Below the pieces are notes generated by a model. The model saw only the letters and a program-made list of their open reading frames with translations, was not told the origin of the DNA and did not search any database. From Isoptericola cucumis (GTDB lineage Bacteria > Actinomycetota > Actinomycetes > Actinomycetales > Cellulomonadaceae), in assembly GCF_014635665.1 (NCBI RefSeq), contig NZ_BMDG01000006.1, positions 186,001 to 250,000 on the forward strand: a stretch of DNA of 64,000 nt, in the 5' to 3' direction. This document shows positions 1 to 8,301 of the stretch, in pieces. Every line of letters starts with the position of its first letter. Position 1 is the first letter of the stretch. Position numbers and translations under genes: made by a program.

Positions 1-84
1 CTCGGCTCGCCCGGTGGTGCGGCCAAGATGGGGGTCATCGACAAGGACGACCCGATGATCGCGGCCCTGCCCCCGCAGGCCTGA
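1..84 (+). CDS. fdxA: Ferredoxin, C-terminal end (partial)
   Basis: Only the last 27 codons are inside the window. They read as a ferredoxin tail: SPGGAAK followed by an acidic stretch ending LPPQA. This matches the C-terminus of the seven-iron bacterial ferredoxin (FdxA/FdxC type), a small soluble electron carrier with one 3Fe-4S and one 4Fe-4S cluster. The cluster-binding cysteines lie outside the window, so the assignment rests on the tail and on context. In actinobacteria fdxA is typically followed directly by dapC, as here with a 16-base gap, so the two are probably co-transcribed. Confidence 0.75.
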   Translation, partial: LGSPGGAAKMGVIDKDDPMIAALPPQA

Positions 85-100
85 GCGCGCGCCGGCCGGC

Positions 101-1264
101 ATGGGATTCGCCGACCTGAGCTCCCTCGCGTACCCCTGGGACACCCTGGGGGACGTGCGCGCCACGGCGCGCGCCCACCCGGACGGCGTCGTGGACCTGT
201 CGATCGGCACCCCTGTCGACCCCACGCCGGACGTCGTGCGCGACGCCCTCGCGGCGGCGTCCGACGCCCACGGCTACCCGCTCACCCACGGCACGCCCGC
301 GCTGCGGGCGGCCGTGGCGGGCTGGTTCGCCCGCCGGCGCGGGGTGCCCGACCTCGACCCGGACGCCGTCCTGCCCACCCTCGGCTCCAAGGAGCTCGTG
401 GGCCTGCTGCCGTCGCTGCTGCGCCTGGGGCCGGGCGACGTGGTCGTGCACCCGGCGGTCGCGTACCCCACCTACGACGTGGGTGCGCGCCTCGCGGGTG
501 CCACCCCGCTGGCCACCGACGACGTGGACGCCTGGGCCGGCCGCGACGACGTGCGGCTCGTGTGGGTCAACTCACCCGGCAACCCGACGGGGGCCGTGGC
601 CGACGTCGCGCAGCTGCGCCGTGTCGTCGAGGCGGCCCGCGAGATCGGTGCCGTCCTCGTCGGCGACGAGTGCTACGCCGAGCTGCCGTGGGCCGAGCGG
701 TGGATGGGGGACGACGGCACGTCGCGGGTGCCCAGCCTGCTCGACCCGCGGGTGACGGGCGGCAGCCACGACGGGCTGCTGGTCGCGTACTCGCTGTCCA
801 AGCAGTCGAACGTCGCCGGGTACCGCGCGGCGTTCGTCGCGGGCGACCCGGCGCTGGTCGCGGGCCTGCTGGCCACCCGCAAGCACCTCGGCATGATCGT
901 GCCCGCCCCGGTGCAGGCGGCGATGACGGCGGCGCTGGGTGACGACGCGCACGTCGCCGCCCAGCGCGAGGTCTACGCCCGGCGCCGGGACGCCCTGGCC
1001 GGCGCGGTGCGCGCTGCGGGGTTCGTCGTCGACGGCTCCGAGGCCGGGCTGTACCTGTGGGCGCGCCCGGCGGACGGCTCGGCCGAGCCTGGCCCGCCCG
1101 CCGGGGCGACGTCGCGCGAGCTGGCGACGTGGTTCGCGCGCCGCGGCGTGCTCGTCGGGCCGGGGGAGTTCTACGGCGCCGCCGGCGACCGGCACGTCCG
1201 GGTGGCGCTCACCGCCCCTGACGACGCCGTGACCCGGGCTGTGGCGCGCATCACACCATCTTGA
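101..1264 (+). CDS. dapC: Succinyldiaminopimelate transaminase
   Basis: A PLP-dependent fold-type I aminotransferase of 387 residues. In the succinylase route to lysine and meso-diaminopimelate it transfers an amino group from glutamate to N-succinyl-2-amino-6-ketopimelate in the cytoplasm. Visible are the NPTG motif near residues 161-164, the DEC/Y motif near 189-192 and the Schiff-base lysine in SLSKQSNVAGYR at about residue 234. It follows fdxA by 16 bases in the standard actinobacterial order, and dapD and dapE lie 2.5 kb downstream. No clear Shine-Dalgarno sequence precedes the ATG, which fits coupling to fdxA. A second aminotransferase at the right end of the window resembles the mycobacterial protein Rv0858c that is also called DapC. 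Confidence 0.88.
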   Translation: MGFADLSSLAYPWDTLGDVRATARAHPDGVVDLSIGTPVDPTPDVVRDALAAASDAHGYPLTHGTPALRAAVAGWFARRRGVPDLDPDAVLPTLGSKELVGLLPSLLRLGPGDVVVHPAVAYPTYDVGARLAGATPLATDDVDAWAGRDDVRLVWVNSPGNPTGAVADVAQLRRVVEAAREIGAVLVGDECYAELPWAERWMGDDGTSRVPSLLDPRVTGGSHDGLLVAYSLSKQSNVAGYRAAFVAGDPALVAGLLATRKHLGMIVPAPVQAAMTAALGDDAHVAAQREVYARRRDALAGAVRAAGFVVDGSEAGLYLWARPADGSAEPGPPAGATSRELATWFARRGVLVGPGEFYGAAGDRHVRVALTAPDDAVTRAVARITPS

Positions 1265-1272
1265 CCCAGGGA

Positions 1273-1302
1273 TTGGAACACCATGGTCTTGGGGGGTAGG
1301 TT
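1273..1302 (+). promoter_or_regulatory. Probable vegetative promoter of gltA
   Basis: TTGGAA (1273-1278) and TAGGTT (1297-1302) are separated by 18 bases, a reasonable sigma-A type promoter. Transcription would begin near 1309 and give citrate synthase a leader of about 125 bases, unlike the leaderless genes nearby. The leader has no obvious strong hairpin. Confidence 0.45.
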
Positions 1303-1434
1303 CGTCCGCAGGCCGCGGTCGCCCTCGGGGACGTCGCGGCCGGCGTGCCCCGGGCCGCCCCGTCCAGAGTCACGAGTCACGCGCTCGCCGGATCCCGACG
1401 TGGGGCGCCGTCGAGCCCGTCAGGGAAGGAAGAC

Positions 1435-2781
1435 ATGACCTCCACCCAGCCTGCCGCCGGCGCACCCGACGGCACCTCGACCGGCACCCCGAGTGGCGCT
1501 GCCACCGTCGAGCTGGTCACGGGCGGCACCGCCCGGCAGCTGCCCGTCGTCCCCGCCACGGAGGGGAACGACGGGATCGTCGTGTCCTCGCTCCTGCGGG
1601 ACACCGGGATGGTCACGGTCGACCCCGGCTTCACGAACACCGCGTCGTGCGAGTCCGAGATCACCTACATCGACGGCGACCAGGGCATCCTGCGCTACCG
1701 CGGGTACCCGATCGAGCAGCTCGCCGACTCCTCGACCTTCCTCGAGGTCGCCTACCTGCTGATCCACGGTGAGCTGCCGACGCCGGCCGAGCTCGAGAGC
1801 TTCACCGACCGGATCAACCGGCACACCCTGGTGCCCGAGGGCTTCCGCGCCTTCCTGTCCTCGTTCCCGCGGGGCGGGCACCCGATGTCGATCCTCGCGT
1901 CGGCCGTCAACGCGCTCCCGACGTACTACCCGGAGTCGCTCGACCCGCACGACCCCGAGGCCGTCGAGCTCGCCACCGTGCTCATCCTGGCGAAGATCCG
2001 CACCATCACGTCGTACCTGCACCGGGCGACGCGCGACGAGCCGCTGCTGTACCCGGACTACGCCCGCGGCTACGTCGACGACTTCCTGCGGATGACGTTC
2101 TCGCGCCCCTACGAGCAGTGGGAGTCCGACCCGGTGCTGGTCGCCGCGATGGACAAGCTGCTCATCCTGCACGCGGACCACGAGCAGAACTGCTCGACGT
2201 CGACGGTGCGGATCGTCGGCTCGTCGAACGCGAACCTGTACTCGTCCGTCGCGGCCGGGATCAACGCCCTGTCCGGGCCGTCGCACGGCGGCGCGAACGA
2301 GGCCGTCCTGACCATGCTGGAGAGCATCCGCAGCGGCGACGACTCCGTCGAGACCTTCATGAAGAAGGTGAAGAACAAGGAGGCCGGCGTCCGCCTCATG
2401 GGCTTCGGGCACCGCGTCTACAAGAGCTACGACCCGCGCGCCGCGATCGTCAAGAAGCACGCGGACGCCGTGCTCGACCGCCTCGGTGCCAAGGACGAGC
2501 TGCTCGACATCGCCCGCGGCCTCGAGGAGATCGCGCTGCGCGACGACTACTTCGTCGAGCGCAAGCTCTACCCGAACGTCGACTTCTACACCGGCCTGAT
2601 CTACAAGGCCATGGGCTTCTCCCCGGCGATGTTCACGCCGCTGTTCGCGCTCGGCCGCATGCCCGGCTGGATCGCCCAGTGGCGCGAGATGATGTCCGAC
2701 CCGCAGACCAAGATCGGCCGCCCGCGGCAGGTCTACACGGGCCCCACCGAGCGGGCGTACACCCCGCTCGAGCAGCGCTGA
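1435..2781 (+). CDS. gltA: Citrate synthase
   Basis: A type II-like citrate synthase of 448 residues that condenses acetyl-CoA and oxaloacetate in the first step of the TCA cycle. The catalytic histidine motifs are visible: SHGGANE near residue 282 and GFGHRVYK near 323, with the region around NVDFYTG near 382 holding the third catalytic residue. The ATG at 1435 is chosen because a GGAAGGA ribosome site ends 4 bases upstream; an in-frame upstream extension to 1345 is low-complexity and lacks family similarity. The first 45 or so residues are a flexible Ala/Thr/Pro-rich extension. The gene stands alone, ends in a shared terminator and converges with the next minus-strand gene. Confidence 0.96.
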   Translation: MTSTQPAAGAPDGTSTGTPSGAATVELVTGGTARQLPVVPATEGNDGIVVSSLLRDTGMVTVDPGFTNTASCESEITYIDGDQGILRYRGYPIEQLADSSTFLEVAYLLIHGELPTPAELESFTDRINRHTLVPEGFRAFLSSFPRGGHPMSILASAVNALPTYYPESLDPHDPEAVELATVLILAKIRTITSYLHRATRDEPLLYPDYARGYVDDFLRMTFSRPYEQWESDPVLVAAMDKLLILHADHEQNCSTSTVRIVGSSNANLYSSVAAGINALSGPSHGGANEAVLTMLESIRSGDDSVETFMKKVKNKEAGVRLMGFGHRVYKSYDPRAAIVKKHADAVLDRLGAKDELLDIARGLEEIALRDDYFVERKLYPNVDFYTGLIYKAMGFSPAMFTPLFALGRMPGWIAQWREMMSDPQTKIGRPRQVYTGPTERAYTPLEQR

Positions 2782-2792
2782 GCCGCTGATCC

Positions 2793-2815
2793 CGCAGGGC
2801 GTCCCGCGCCCTGCG
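2793..2815. terminator. Bidirectional hairpin between convergent genes
   Basis: CGCAGGGCG (2793-2801) pairs perfectly with CGCCCTGCG (2807-2815) across a 5-base loop. It lies between the stop of gltA and the stop of the convergent gene that ends at 2816. There is no long T tract, as is usual at this GC content. Confidence 0.6.
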
Positions 2816-3739
2816 CTACTCGCCGGTCACGAGGCCGACGGTGACCCGGCCCTCCGGCTGGGGGTCGCCGTCGGCCTCGTGCCATGTCGGGTCGGCGCGG
2901 GTCCACACGAGGTCGCCGGCGCGGACCTCGACGGCGCCCGTCGCGGACGCGGTCGCCACGGCCCAGTGCGCCACGGTCCACGTGGCGGTCTCCCCGCCGA
3001 GGGCGGCGGCGTCCAGGTGCACGGTGCCGTCGTCGGCGGCGCGCACCGTGCCGTCCGCCATGCCGAGGTCCCGCGCCGCCAGGGCGGACACCTGCGCAGC
3101 CCTGTCGTCCACGGTCTCGTCGCCGGCCTCCGCCTCGAGGTCGGGCAGGTGGCAGGTGAGGGCCCCGGGGGAGTGCCCCGTCAGCGCGGACGCCCAGGCG
3201 CGCGCCCGGGTCTCGTGCTGCGCGTACGCGTCGGGGAAGCCGGACCGCTGCACCGCCTGGGCCGCGACCGTGACCTCGAGGTCCTCGTAGCCCGGCACCT
3301 CGACGAGGCCGTCGTAGAACGCGCCGGTCGAGTACACCGGGTCCATGATCTCGGCGACCGTGCCCCAGCCCTGCGACGGGCGCTGCTGGAAGAGGCCGAC
3401 CGAGTCCCGGTCGCCGTAGTCGATGTTCTCGAGCCGCGACTCCTGCAGGGCCGTGGCCAGGCCGATCGTCGCGGCCCGCCCCGGCAGCCCGCGCTGGACG
3501 GCCGTCCCGGTGATCAGCGCGGCGTTCTGGGCCTGCTCGGGGGACAGGTACCAGGAGGTGCCGTCCAGCTCGGCGGCGCACCGCACGGGCTCGGCCTCGT
3601 CGTCGAGGGAGTCGAGGAACCGCACGACCGCCCCCGTGGCCACCGCGCCCACGGCGAGGACCACGACGACCCCCACGACGACGCCTGCCCCCGACCGGCG
3701 ACGGGCGCGCGGTCGCCCGCGCGGCGACCCCTGGTGCAC
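2816..3739 (-). CDS. Membrane-anchored transglycosylase-like protein
   Basis: A 307-residue protein with a basic N-terminus (RPRARRR), one membrane segment at about residues 18-40 and an extracytoplasmic domain. The stretch ATALQESRLENI near residues 95-106, then SVGLFQQRPSQGWGT, resembles lysozyme or lytic-transglycosylase (SLT-like) folds, where the glutamate of the QES motif (about residue 100) would be catalytic. Related actinobacterial proteins are often mislabelled heavy metal transporter, which nothing here supports. The start is a GTG without a strong ribosome site and could be slightly misplaced. Role in cell-wall turnover is inferred. It sits alone between the convergent gltA terminator and dapD. 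Confidence 0.6.
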   Translation of the reverse strand: MHQGSPRGRPRARRRSGAGVVVGVVVVLAVGAVATGAVVRFLDSLDDEAEPVRCAAELDGTSWYLSPEQAQNAALITGTAVQRGLPGRAATIGLATALQESRLENIDYGDRDSVGLFQQRPSQGWGTVAEIMDPVYSTGAFYDGLVEVPGYEDLEVTVAAQAVQRSGFPDAYAQHETRARAWASALTGHSPGALTCHLPDLEAEAGDETVDDRAAQVSALAARDLGMADGTVRAADDGTVHLDAAALGGETATWTVAHWAVATASATGAVEVRAGDLVWTRADPTWHEADGDPQPEGRVTVGLVTGE

Positions 3740-3779
3740 GGTGCTCGACCCCGCTCGCGTCCGCCGCCGGCCCTGGCCG

Positions 3780-4748
3780 TCAGTTCGCGTGCAGGGCGGC
3801 GTTGAGCTCGACGCCCACGCCGCCGCGCTCGAGCACCTCGACGGAGCCGGTGCGGGAGTTGCGGCGGAACAGCAGGTTGTCGCGGCCGGCGAGGTCGCGG
3901 GCCTTGACGACCAGCGGGTCGCCGTCGGCGCCCATCTCGCCGAGCACGGTCACCTTGGTGCCCGCCGTGAGGTACAGGCCCGCCTCGACGACGCAGTCGT
4001 CGCCCAGGGGGATGCCGAGGCCGGCGTTGGCGCCGAGCAGCGACCGCTCGCCCACGCTGATGACCTCCGTGCCGCCCCCGGAGAGGGTGCCCATGATCGA
4101 GGCGCCGCCGCCCACGTCCGAGCCGTCGCCCACGACGACCCCGGCGGAGATGCGGCCCTCCACCATGGACGCGCCGAGCGTGCCCGCGTTGAAGTTCACG
4201 AAGCCCTCGTGCATGACCGTGGTGCCGGCGGCCAGGTGGGCGCCGAGGCGCACGCGGTCGGCGTCGGCGATGCGCACTCCGGCGGGCACGACGTAGTCGA
4301 CCATGCGGGGGAACTTGTCGACCCCGTAGACGGTGACGGCCCGGCCCGTGTCGGCGCGCAGCCGCAGCCGGGTGGCCTCGAAGCCCTCGACGGCGCAGGG
4401 GCCGTGCGACGTCCACACGACGTTGGTCAGCACCCCGAAGAGGCCGTCGAGGCTGACCCCGTGCGGCGCTACGAGCCGGTGCGACAGCAGGTGCAGGCGC
4501 AGGTACGCGTCGGCGGTGTCGGCGGGCGGGGCGTCCAGGTCGATCACGGTGCGCACGACCGAGACGCCCACGCGGCGCGCGTCGTCGCGCTCGGTCAGCG
4601 CGTCCAGCTCGGCGGGGATATCGACGTCACCGGCCGGGGGCTCGCCCAGCCGGGGCGAGGGGTACCAGACGTCGAGCGTCGTGCCGTCGTCGGCGACCGT
4701 GGCGAGACCGAGGCCCCAGGCGGGGCGCGAAGCAGCGGGTGTCGTCAT
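3780..4748 (-). CDS. dapD: Tetrahydrodipicolinate N-succinyltransferase
   Basis: A 322-residue enzyme that transfers succinyl from succinyl-CoA to tetrahydrodipicolinate, committing the pathway to the succinylase branch of DAP and lysine synthesis. It is the long actinobacterial DapD form, with an N-terminal alpha/beta domain and a C-terminal left-handed beta-helix whose hexapeptide turns are visible from about residue 170 (for example [18 protein letters not shown]). Active trimers are typical of the family. The ATG at 4748 is supported by TAGTCT ending 7 bases upstream, a leaderless arrangement. It is divergent from dapE across a 40-base shared promoter region. Confidence 0.95.
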   Translation of the reverse strand: MTTPAASRPAWGLGLATVADDGTTLDVWYPSPRLGEPPAGDVDIPAELDALTERDDARRVGVSVVRTVIDLDAPPADTADAYLRLHLLSHRLVAPHGVSLDGLFGVLTNVVWTSHGPCAVEGFEATRLRLRADTGRAVTVYGVDKFPRMVDYVVPAGVRIADADRVRLGAHLAAGTTVMHEGFVNFNAGTLGASMVEGRISAGVVVGDGSDVGGGASIMGTLSGGGTEVISVGERSLLGANAGLGIPLGDDCVVEAGLYLTAGTKVTVLGEMGADGDPLVVKARDLAGRDNLLFRRNSRTGSVEVLERGGVGVELNAALHAN

Positions 4749-4755
4749 GGGGCCA

Positions 4756-4781
4756 AGACTAGTGCGCCCGTCTGCCACGAT
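4756..4781. promoter_or_regulatory. Divergent dapD/dapE promoter pair
   Basis: On the minus strand TAGTCT (4756-4761) lies 7 bases before the dapD ATG. On the plus strand CACGAT (4776-4781) lies 7 bases before the dapE GTG. Both mRNAs would start at or next to the start codon. The two -10 elements are only 14 bases apart, so the two polymerases could not occupy both promoters at once. Confidence 0.45.
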
Positions 4782-4788
4782 GGTCCGC

Positions 4789-5970
4789 GTGACCACGGAT
4801 CCCACCGCCTCCCGCGCGCCCGCCGACCTGCTCGCCCTGCTGGACCCCGCGACCGTCGCCGGGTCGGACCTCGTGCCGCTGCTCGCCGCCCTGTGCGACG
4901 TCCCGTCGGTTTCCGGCCAGGAGACGGCCCTCGCGGACGCCGTCGAGCACGTCCTGCGCGCCCAGCCGCACCTGGAGGTCCTGCGCGACGGGGACGCGCT
5001 CGTGGCCCGCACCGTGCTCGGCCGCGAGCAGCGGGTCGTGCTCGCCGGGCACCTCGACACCGTGCCGCTCACCGTGCCGCCGAACCTGCCCACGCGGCTC
5101 GAGACGTCGCCGGACGGCGTCGTCGAGATGTGGGGCCGCGGCACGGTCGACATGAAGGGCGGGATCGCGATCATGCTCGCGCTCGCCGTCGAGCTCGGGC
5201 GGCCGGGGCACGAACCGGTCGTCGACGTCACGTACGTCTTCTACGACCACGAGGAGGTCGAGGCGTCGCTGAGCGGGCTCGGCCGGCTGGTGCGTCACCA
5301 CCCCGAGCTGCTCGCCGGCGACCTCGCCATCCTCGGCGAGTCGAGCAACAACGGCATCGAGGGCGGGTGCAACGGGACCCTGCGGGTCGAGGTCCGCACG
5401 ACGGGCGTCGCGGCCCACTCGGCGCGGTCGTGGTCCGGCGTCAACGCGATCCACGCGGCGGCGCCGGTGCTCGCGCGGCTCGCGGAGTACGAGCCGCGCG
5501 AGGTGGAGGTCGAGGGCCTGGTCTACCGGGAGGGCATGAACGCGGTCGGGATCTCCGGGGGGATCGCGGGCAACGTCGTGCCCGACGCGTGCACGGTCAC
5601 CGTCAACTACCGGTTCGCGCCCTCGCGGACGGTCGCCGAGGCGGAGGCGCACGTGCGGGAGCTCTTCGCCGGGTACGACGTCGTCGTGACGGACGCCGCC
5701 CCGGGCGCCCGCCCCGGGCTGGACGCGCCGCTGGCGGCCGACTTCGCCGACGCCGTGCGCGCGGCGACCGGCGAGGCCCCGCGGCCCAAGTACGGGTGGA
5801 CGGACGTCGCCCGGTTCGCCGAGCTCGGCGTGCCGGCGGTGAACTTCGGTCCGGGCGACCCCGTGCTCGCGCACAAGGACGACGAGCGGCTGCCGGTGGC
5901 CCGGCTGGCCGTCGGCCGGGACGCGCTGCGCTCGTGGCTGCTCGGCGCGGGCGAGCCCGCCGGAGCATAG
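4789..5970 (+). CDS. dapE: Succinyl-diaminopimelate desuccinylase
   Basis: An M20 zinc metallohydrolase of about 393 residues that removes succinate from N-succinyl-LL-diaminopimelate. Metal-binding and catalytic positions are visible: AGHLDTVP (His near 88), GTVDMKGG (bridging Asp near 121), DHEEVE (Glu pair near 155) and the C-terminal HKDDE. The GTG at 4789 is preferred because a CACGAT -10 ends 7 bases before it; an in-frame ATG at 4780 lies on that hexamer and would not be in the transcript. The stop codon TAG also forms the first half of the -10 of the next gene. Confidence 0.93.
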   Translation: MTTDPTASRAPADLLALLDPATVAGSDLVPLLAALCDVPSVSGQETALADAVEHVLRAQPHLEVLRDGDALVARTVLGREQRVVLAGHLDTVPLTVPPNLPTRLETSPDGVVEMWGRGTVDMKGGIAIMLALAVELGRPGHEPVVDVTYVFYDHEEVEASLSGLGRLVRHHPELLAGDLAILGESSNNGIEGGCNGTLRVEVRTTGVAAHSARSWSGVNAIHAAAPVLARLAEYEPREVEVEGLVYREGMNAVGISGGIAGNVVPDACTVTVNYRFAPSRTVAEAEAHVRELFAGYDVVVTDAAPGARPGLDAPLAADFADAVRAATGEAPRPKYGWTDVARFAELGVPAVNFGPGDPVLAHKDDERLPVARLAVGRDALRSWLLGAGEPAGA

Positions 5971-5979
5971 GCTCGTGGC

Positions 5980-6846
5980 ATGACGCGAGCGACGACCTCC
6001 GACCCCCACCGCAGCGACCGCAGCGACGACGGGGTCCCGCAGTCCGGGCGCGGTTACCGCAAGGGGCCCGTCCTGCTCCGCGGGACCCAGATCCCGGCGC
6101 AGACCACCGACCAGCGCCTGCTCGCGGCCGGCGGCGACGCGGACTGGGTGCACTCCGACCCGTGGCGCGTCATGCGCATCCAGTCGGAGTTCGTGGAGGG
6201 CTTCGGGGCGCTCGCCGAGGTGGGGCCCGCGGTGTCCGTCTTCGGCTCCGCGCGCACCAAGCCCGACCACCCGGACTACGCGATGGCCGTCGAGGTCGGC
6301 CGGCTGCTCGCCGACGCCGGGTACGCGGTGATGACGGGCGGCGGCCCCGGGATCATGGAGGCCGCCAACGAGGGGGCGCACAAGGCCGGCGGGACGTCGA
6401 TCGGCCTGGGCATCGAGCTGCCGTTCGAGCAGGGCATGAACGAGTACGTCAACCTGGGCGTGAACTTCCGGTACTTCTTCGCGCGCAAGACGATGTTCGT
6501 CAAGTACGCGCAGGGCTTCATCGTGCTGCCCGGCGGCTTCGGCACCTTCGACGAGCTGTTCGAGGCGCTGACGCTCGTGCAGACGCACAAGGTCACGGAG
6601 TTCCCGCTGGTCCTCGTCGGCTCCGACTACTGGGGCGGCCTGCTCGACTGGATCGGCGGCGCCGTCGCCGACCGGGGCATGATCGGCCGTGCCGACCTCG
6701 ACCTGCTGCACCTGACGGACTCCCCGGCCGAGGCCGTGGAGTACGTGATCGAGCGCGGCGCGGCCATCGCGGCGTCGGAGCGCGAGGCGCTGGCCGAGCT
6801 CGCCGCGGACTCCGAGGAGGCGGCCGAGGCCGCGGACGGGTCGTGA
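5980..6846 (+). CDS. LOG-family (TIGR00730) nucleotide-binding protein
   Basis: A 288-residue Rossmann-fold protein of the LOG/lysine-decarboxylase-like family. The two diagnostic motifs are present: GGGPGIMEAANEGA near residue 120 and PGGFGTFDELFE near 180, where the arginine/glutamate pocket acts. Characterised members release ribose 5-phosphate from nucleoside monophosphates (cytokinin-activating enzymes, PpnN); the old name lysine decarboxylase is not supported. TAGGCT (5968-5973) ends 6 bases before the ATG, so the gene may be transcribed leaderless from within the end of dapE. It overlaps the next gene by 4 bases, mirroring the mycobacterial LOG/folP2 neighbourhood. Confidence 0.88.
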   Translation: MTRATTSDPHRSDRSDDGVPQSGRGYRKGPVLLRGTQIPAQTTDQRLLAAGGDADWVHSDPWRVMRIQSEFVEGFGALAEVGPAVSVFGSARTKPDHPDYAMAVEVGRLLADAGYAVMTGGGPGIMEAANEGAHKAGGTSIGLGIELPFEQGMNEYVNLGVNFRYFFARKTMFVKYAQGFIVLPGGFGTFDELFEALTLVQTHKVTEFPLVLVGSDYWGGLLDWIGGAVADRGMIGRADLDLLHLTDSPAEAVEYVIERGAAIAASEREALAELAADSEEAAEAADGS

Positions 6847-7817
6847 CCGAGGCGCTCTGCCAGGGGGCGCCGCACGGCCGGGGCGTCGGCGTCCCGGCGG
6901 CGGGCACGCCGCTCGTGCTGCGCGGGCGCGAGGTCGGGCGCGGGCCGGACGGGGCGCTGCGCCCGGTGGTGATGGCGATCGTCAACCGCACCACGGACTC
7001 GTTCTACGCCCCCGCGCGCCTGACCGACGACGACGCCGCGATCGAGGCGGCCCACCGCGCCTGGGCCGAGGGCGCGCAGATCCTGGACGTCGGGGGCGTG
7101 CGTGCGGGCGTCGGCCCGGAGGTGGACGCGGCGCAGGAGATCGCCCGGGTGGTCCCGTTCGTCGCCCGGGTGCGCGAGGAGATCCCCGACCTGCTGGTGT
7201 CCGTCGACACGTGGCGCGCGGCGGTGGCGCGCGAGGCCGTGGCCGCCGGCGCCGACCTCGTCAACGACACGTGGGCGGGGCACGACCCCGCCCTCGTCGA
7301 GGTCGCCGGTGAGGCCGGCGTCGGCGTCGTCTGCTCGCACACCGGGGGAGCGGTGCCGCGCACCGACCCCTTCCGGGTCGAGTACCCGACGGTCGACCGG
7401 CCCGGCGCCGACCCCCGGGACGGCCTGGTGGACGACGTCGTCGCGACGCTGCGCGCGGCGGCGGCGCGGGCGGTGGCCTGCGGGGTCCCGGCGGGGTCGG
7501 TGCTGGTCGACCCGACGCACGACTTCGGCAAGAACACGTGGCACTCCCTGCACCTGCTGCGGCGCACCGCGGCGCTCGCCGGGCTCGGCCACCCGCTGCT
7601 GATGGCGCTGTCCCGCAAGGACTTCGTGGGGGAGACGCTCGGCCTGCCGCCGGACCAGCGGCTCTCCGGGACGCTGGCCGCCACGTCCCTCGCCGCCTGG
7701 ATGGGCGCGTCCGTCTTCCGTGCGCACGACGTCGCGGCCACCCGGCAGGTGCTGGACATGGTGGCCGCGGTGCGCGACGAGGCCCCGCCCCGGGCCGCGC
7801 TCCGAGGGCTGGGATGA
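6843..7817 (+). CDS. folP2: FolP2-like dihydropteroate synthase paralogue
   Basis: A 324-residue TIM-barrel protein of the DHPS family, translationally coupled to the LOG gene by a GTGA overlap. Recognisable segments are MAIVNRTTDSFY, NDTWAG, SHTGG, DPTHDFGKN and ALSRKDFVGE. It follows the mycobacterial FolP2 pattern rather than true DHPS: the usual NVTPDSF is NRTTDSF and the loop that is DVGGESTRPG in true DHPS reads DVGGVRAGVG here, losing residues that bind p-aminobenzoate and sulfonamides. As far as I recall mycobacterial FolP2 does not act as a DHPS, so the folate role is doubtful and the real function open. A separate folP would be expected elsewhere in the genome. Confidence 0.85.
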   Translation: MTEALCQGAPHGRGVGVPAAGTPLVLRGREVGRGPDGALRPVVMAIVNRTTDSFYAPARLTDDDAAIEAAHRAWAEGAQILDVGGVRAGVGPEVDAAQEIARVVPFVARVREEIPDLLVSVDTWRAAVAREAVAAGADLVNDTWAGHDPALVEVAGEAGVGVVCSHTGGAVPRTDPFRVEYPTVDRPGADPRDGLVDDVVATLRAAAARAVACGVPAGSVLVDPTHDFGKNTWHSLHLLRRTAALAGLGHPLLMALSRKDFVGETLGLPPDQRLSGTLAATSLAAWMGASVFRAHDVAATRQVLDMVAAVRDEAPPRAALRGLG

Positions 7818-7898
7818 GCGTCCCCGGCCGGTCCGCCGGCGGTCTCGGCAGGCGACCGGATCCGTCCAGGGGCTGGAAGAGTTGCTCCGGTTCTGAAC

Positions 7899-7904
7899 TA
7901 GAAT
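7899..7904 (+). promoter_or_regulatory. -10 element (TAGAAT) for the DUF3117 gene
   Basis: TAGAAT is the best -10 match upstream of the DUF3117 gene. No convincing -35 was found 16-18 bases upstream. A start near 7911 would leave a leader of about 85 bases containing a hairpin. Confidence 0.4.
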
Positions 7905-7923
7905 GGTGAGGCGTGCCTCAAAC

Positions 7924-7946
7924 CCCGCACCGCCGACCGGTGCGGG
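7924..7946 (+). promoter_or_regulatory. Hairpin in the 5' leader of the DUF3117 gene
   Basis: CCCGCACCG (7924-7932) pairs perfectly with CGGTGCGGG (7938-7946) over a 5-base loop. It lies between the putative -10 and the ribosome site, with no T tract, so it is a leader structure rather than the terminator of folP2. A role in mRNA stability or control of translation is possible but unproven. Confidence 0.4.
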
Positions 7947-7995
7947 TGGGGAGAGTCAGGCCGAGGAACCGGGACAACGGAATGGAGAGCCACAG

Positions 7996-8163
7996 ATGGC
8001 TGCGATGAAGCCGCGGACGGGCGACGGGCCGCTGGAGGTCACCAAGGAGGGTCGCGGGATCGTCATGCGTGTCCCTCTCGAGGGTGGTGGCCGTCTGGTC
8101 GTGGAGCTCAACGCCACCGAGGCGACCGAGCTGGGCGAGGCGCTCCAGGCCGTCGTCTCCTGA
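7996..8163 (+). CDS. DUF3117 small conserved protein
   Basis: A 55-residue protein starting MAAMKPRTGDGPLEVTKEG and ending ELGEALQAVVS. It is nearly identical along its first 40 residues to mycobacterial Rv1211, as I recall that sequence, so it belongs to DUF3117, a family confined to actinobacteria and extremely conserved. Rv1211 has been called calmodulin-like, but I see no EF-hand loop here. The ATG at 7996 is chosen because GGAGAG lies 6 bases upstream and family members start at this point; an in-frame start at 7903 adds unrelated residues. It is monocistronic, with its own promoter and leader hairpin and a strong terminator 37 bases after the stop. Function unknown. Confidence 0.92.
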   Translation: MAAMKPRTGDGPLEVTKEGRGIVMRVPLEGGGRLVVELNATEATELGEALQAVVS

Positions 8164-8200
8164 CCCGGCACGCCGGACGACCCGGCCGGACAGACCGCAC

Positions 8201-8231
8201 GAGCGCGGGGCAGCATCGCTGCCCCGCGCTC
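8201..8231. terminator. Strong hairpin terminator after DUF3117
   Basis: A perfect 14-base stem (8201-8214 with 8218-8231, beginning GAGCGCGGGGCAGC) has a 3-base ATC loop. It ends the DUF3117 transcript and can also end the convergent methyltransferase transcript, whose stop is at 8302. Confidence 0.8.
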
Positions 8232-8301
8232 GTCGTGTCGCACCCGTCGCGTCCCGTGACCGTCCCGTCCGGCACCGCCGCGGCACGCGAACCGACCGGC
8301 G

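Noticed and set aside
3423-6840. Very long plus-strand frame over dapD, dapE and the LOG gene
   Set aside because: It only arises from absence of stop codons at high GC. Real genes in other frames explain the sequence, and only its last part is the real folP2 gene.
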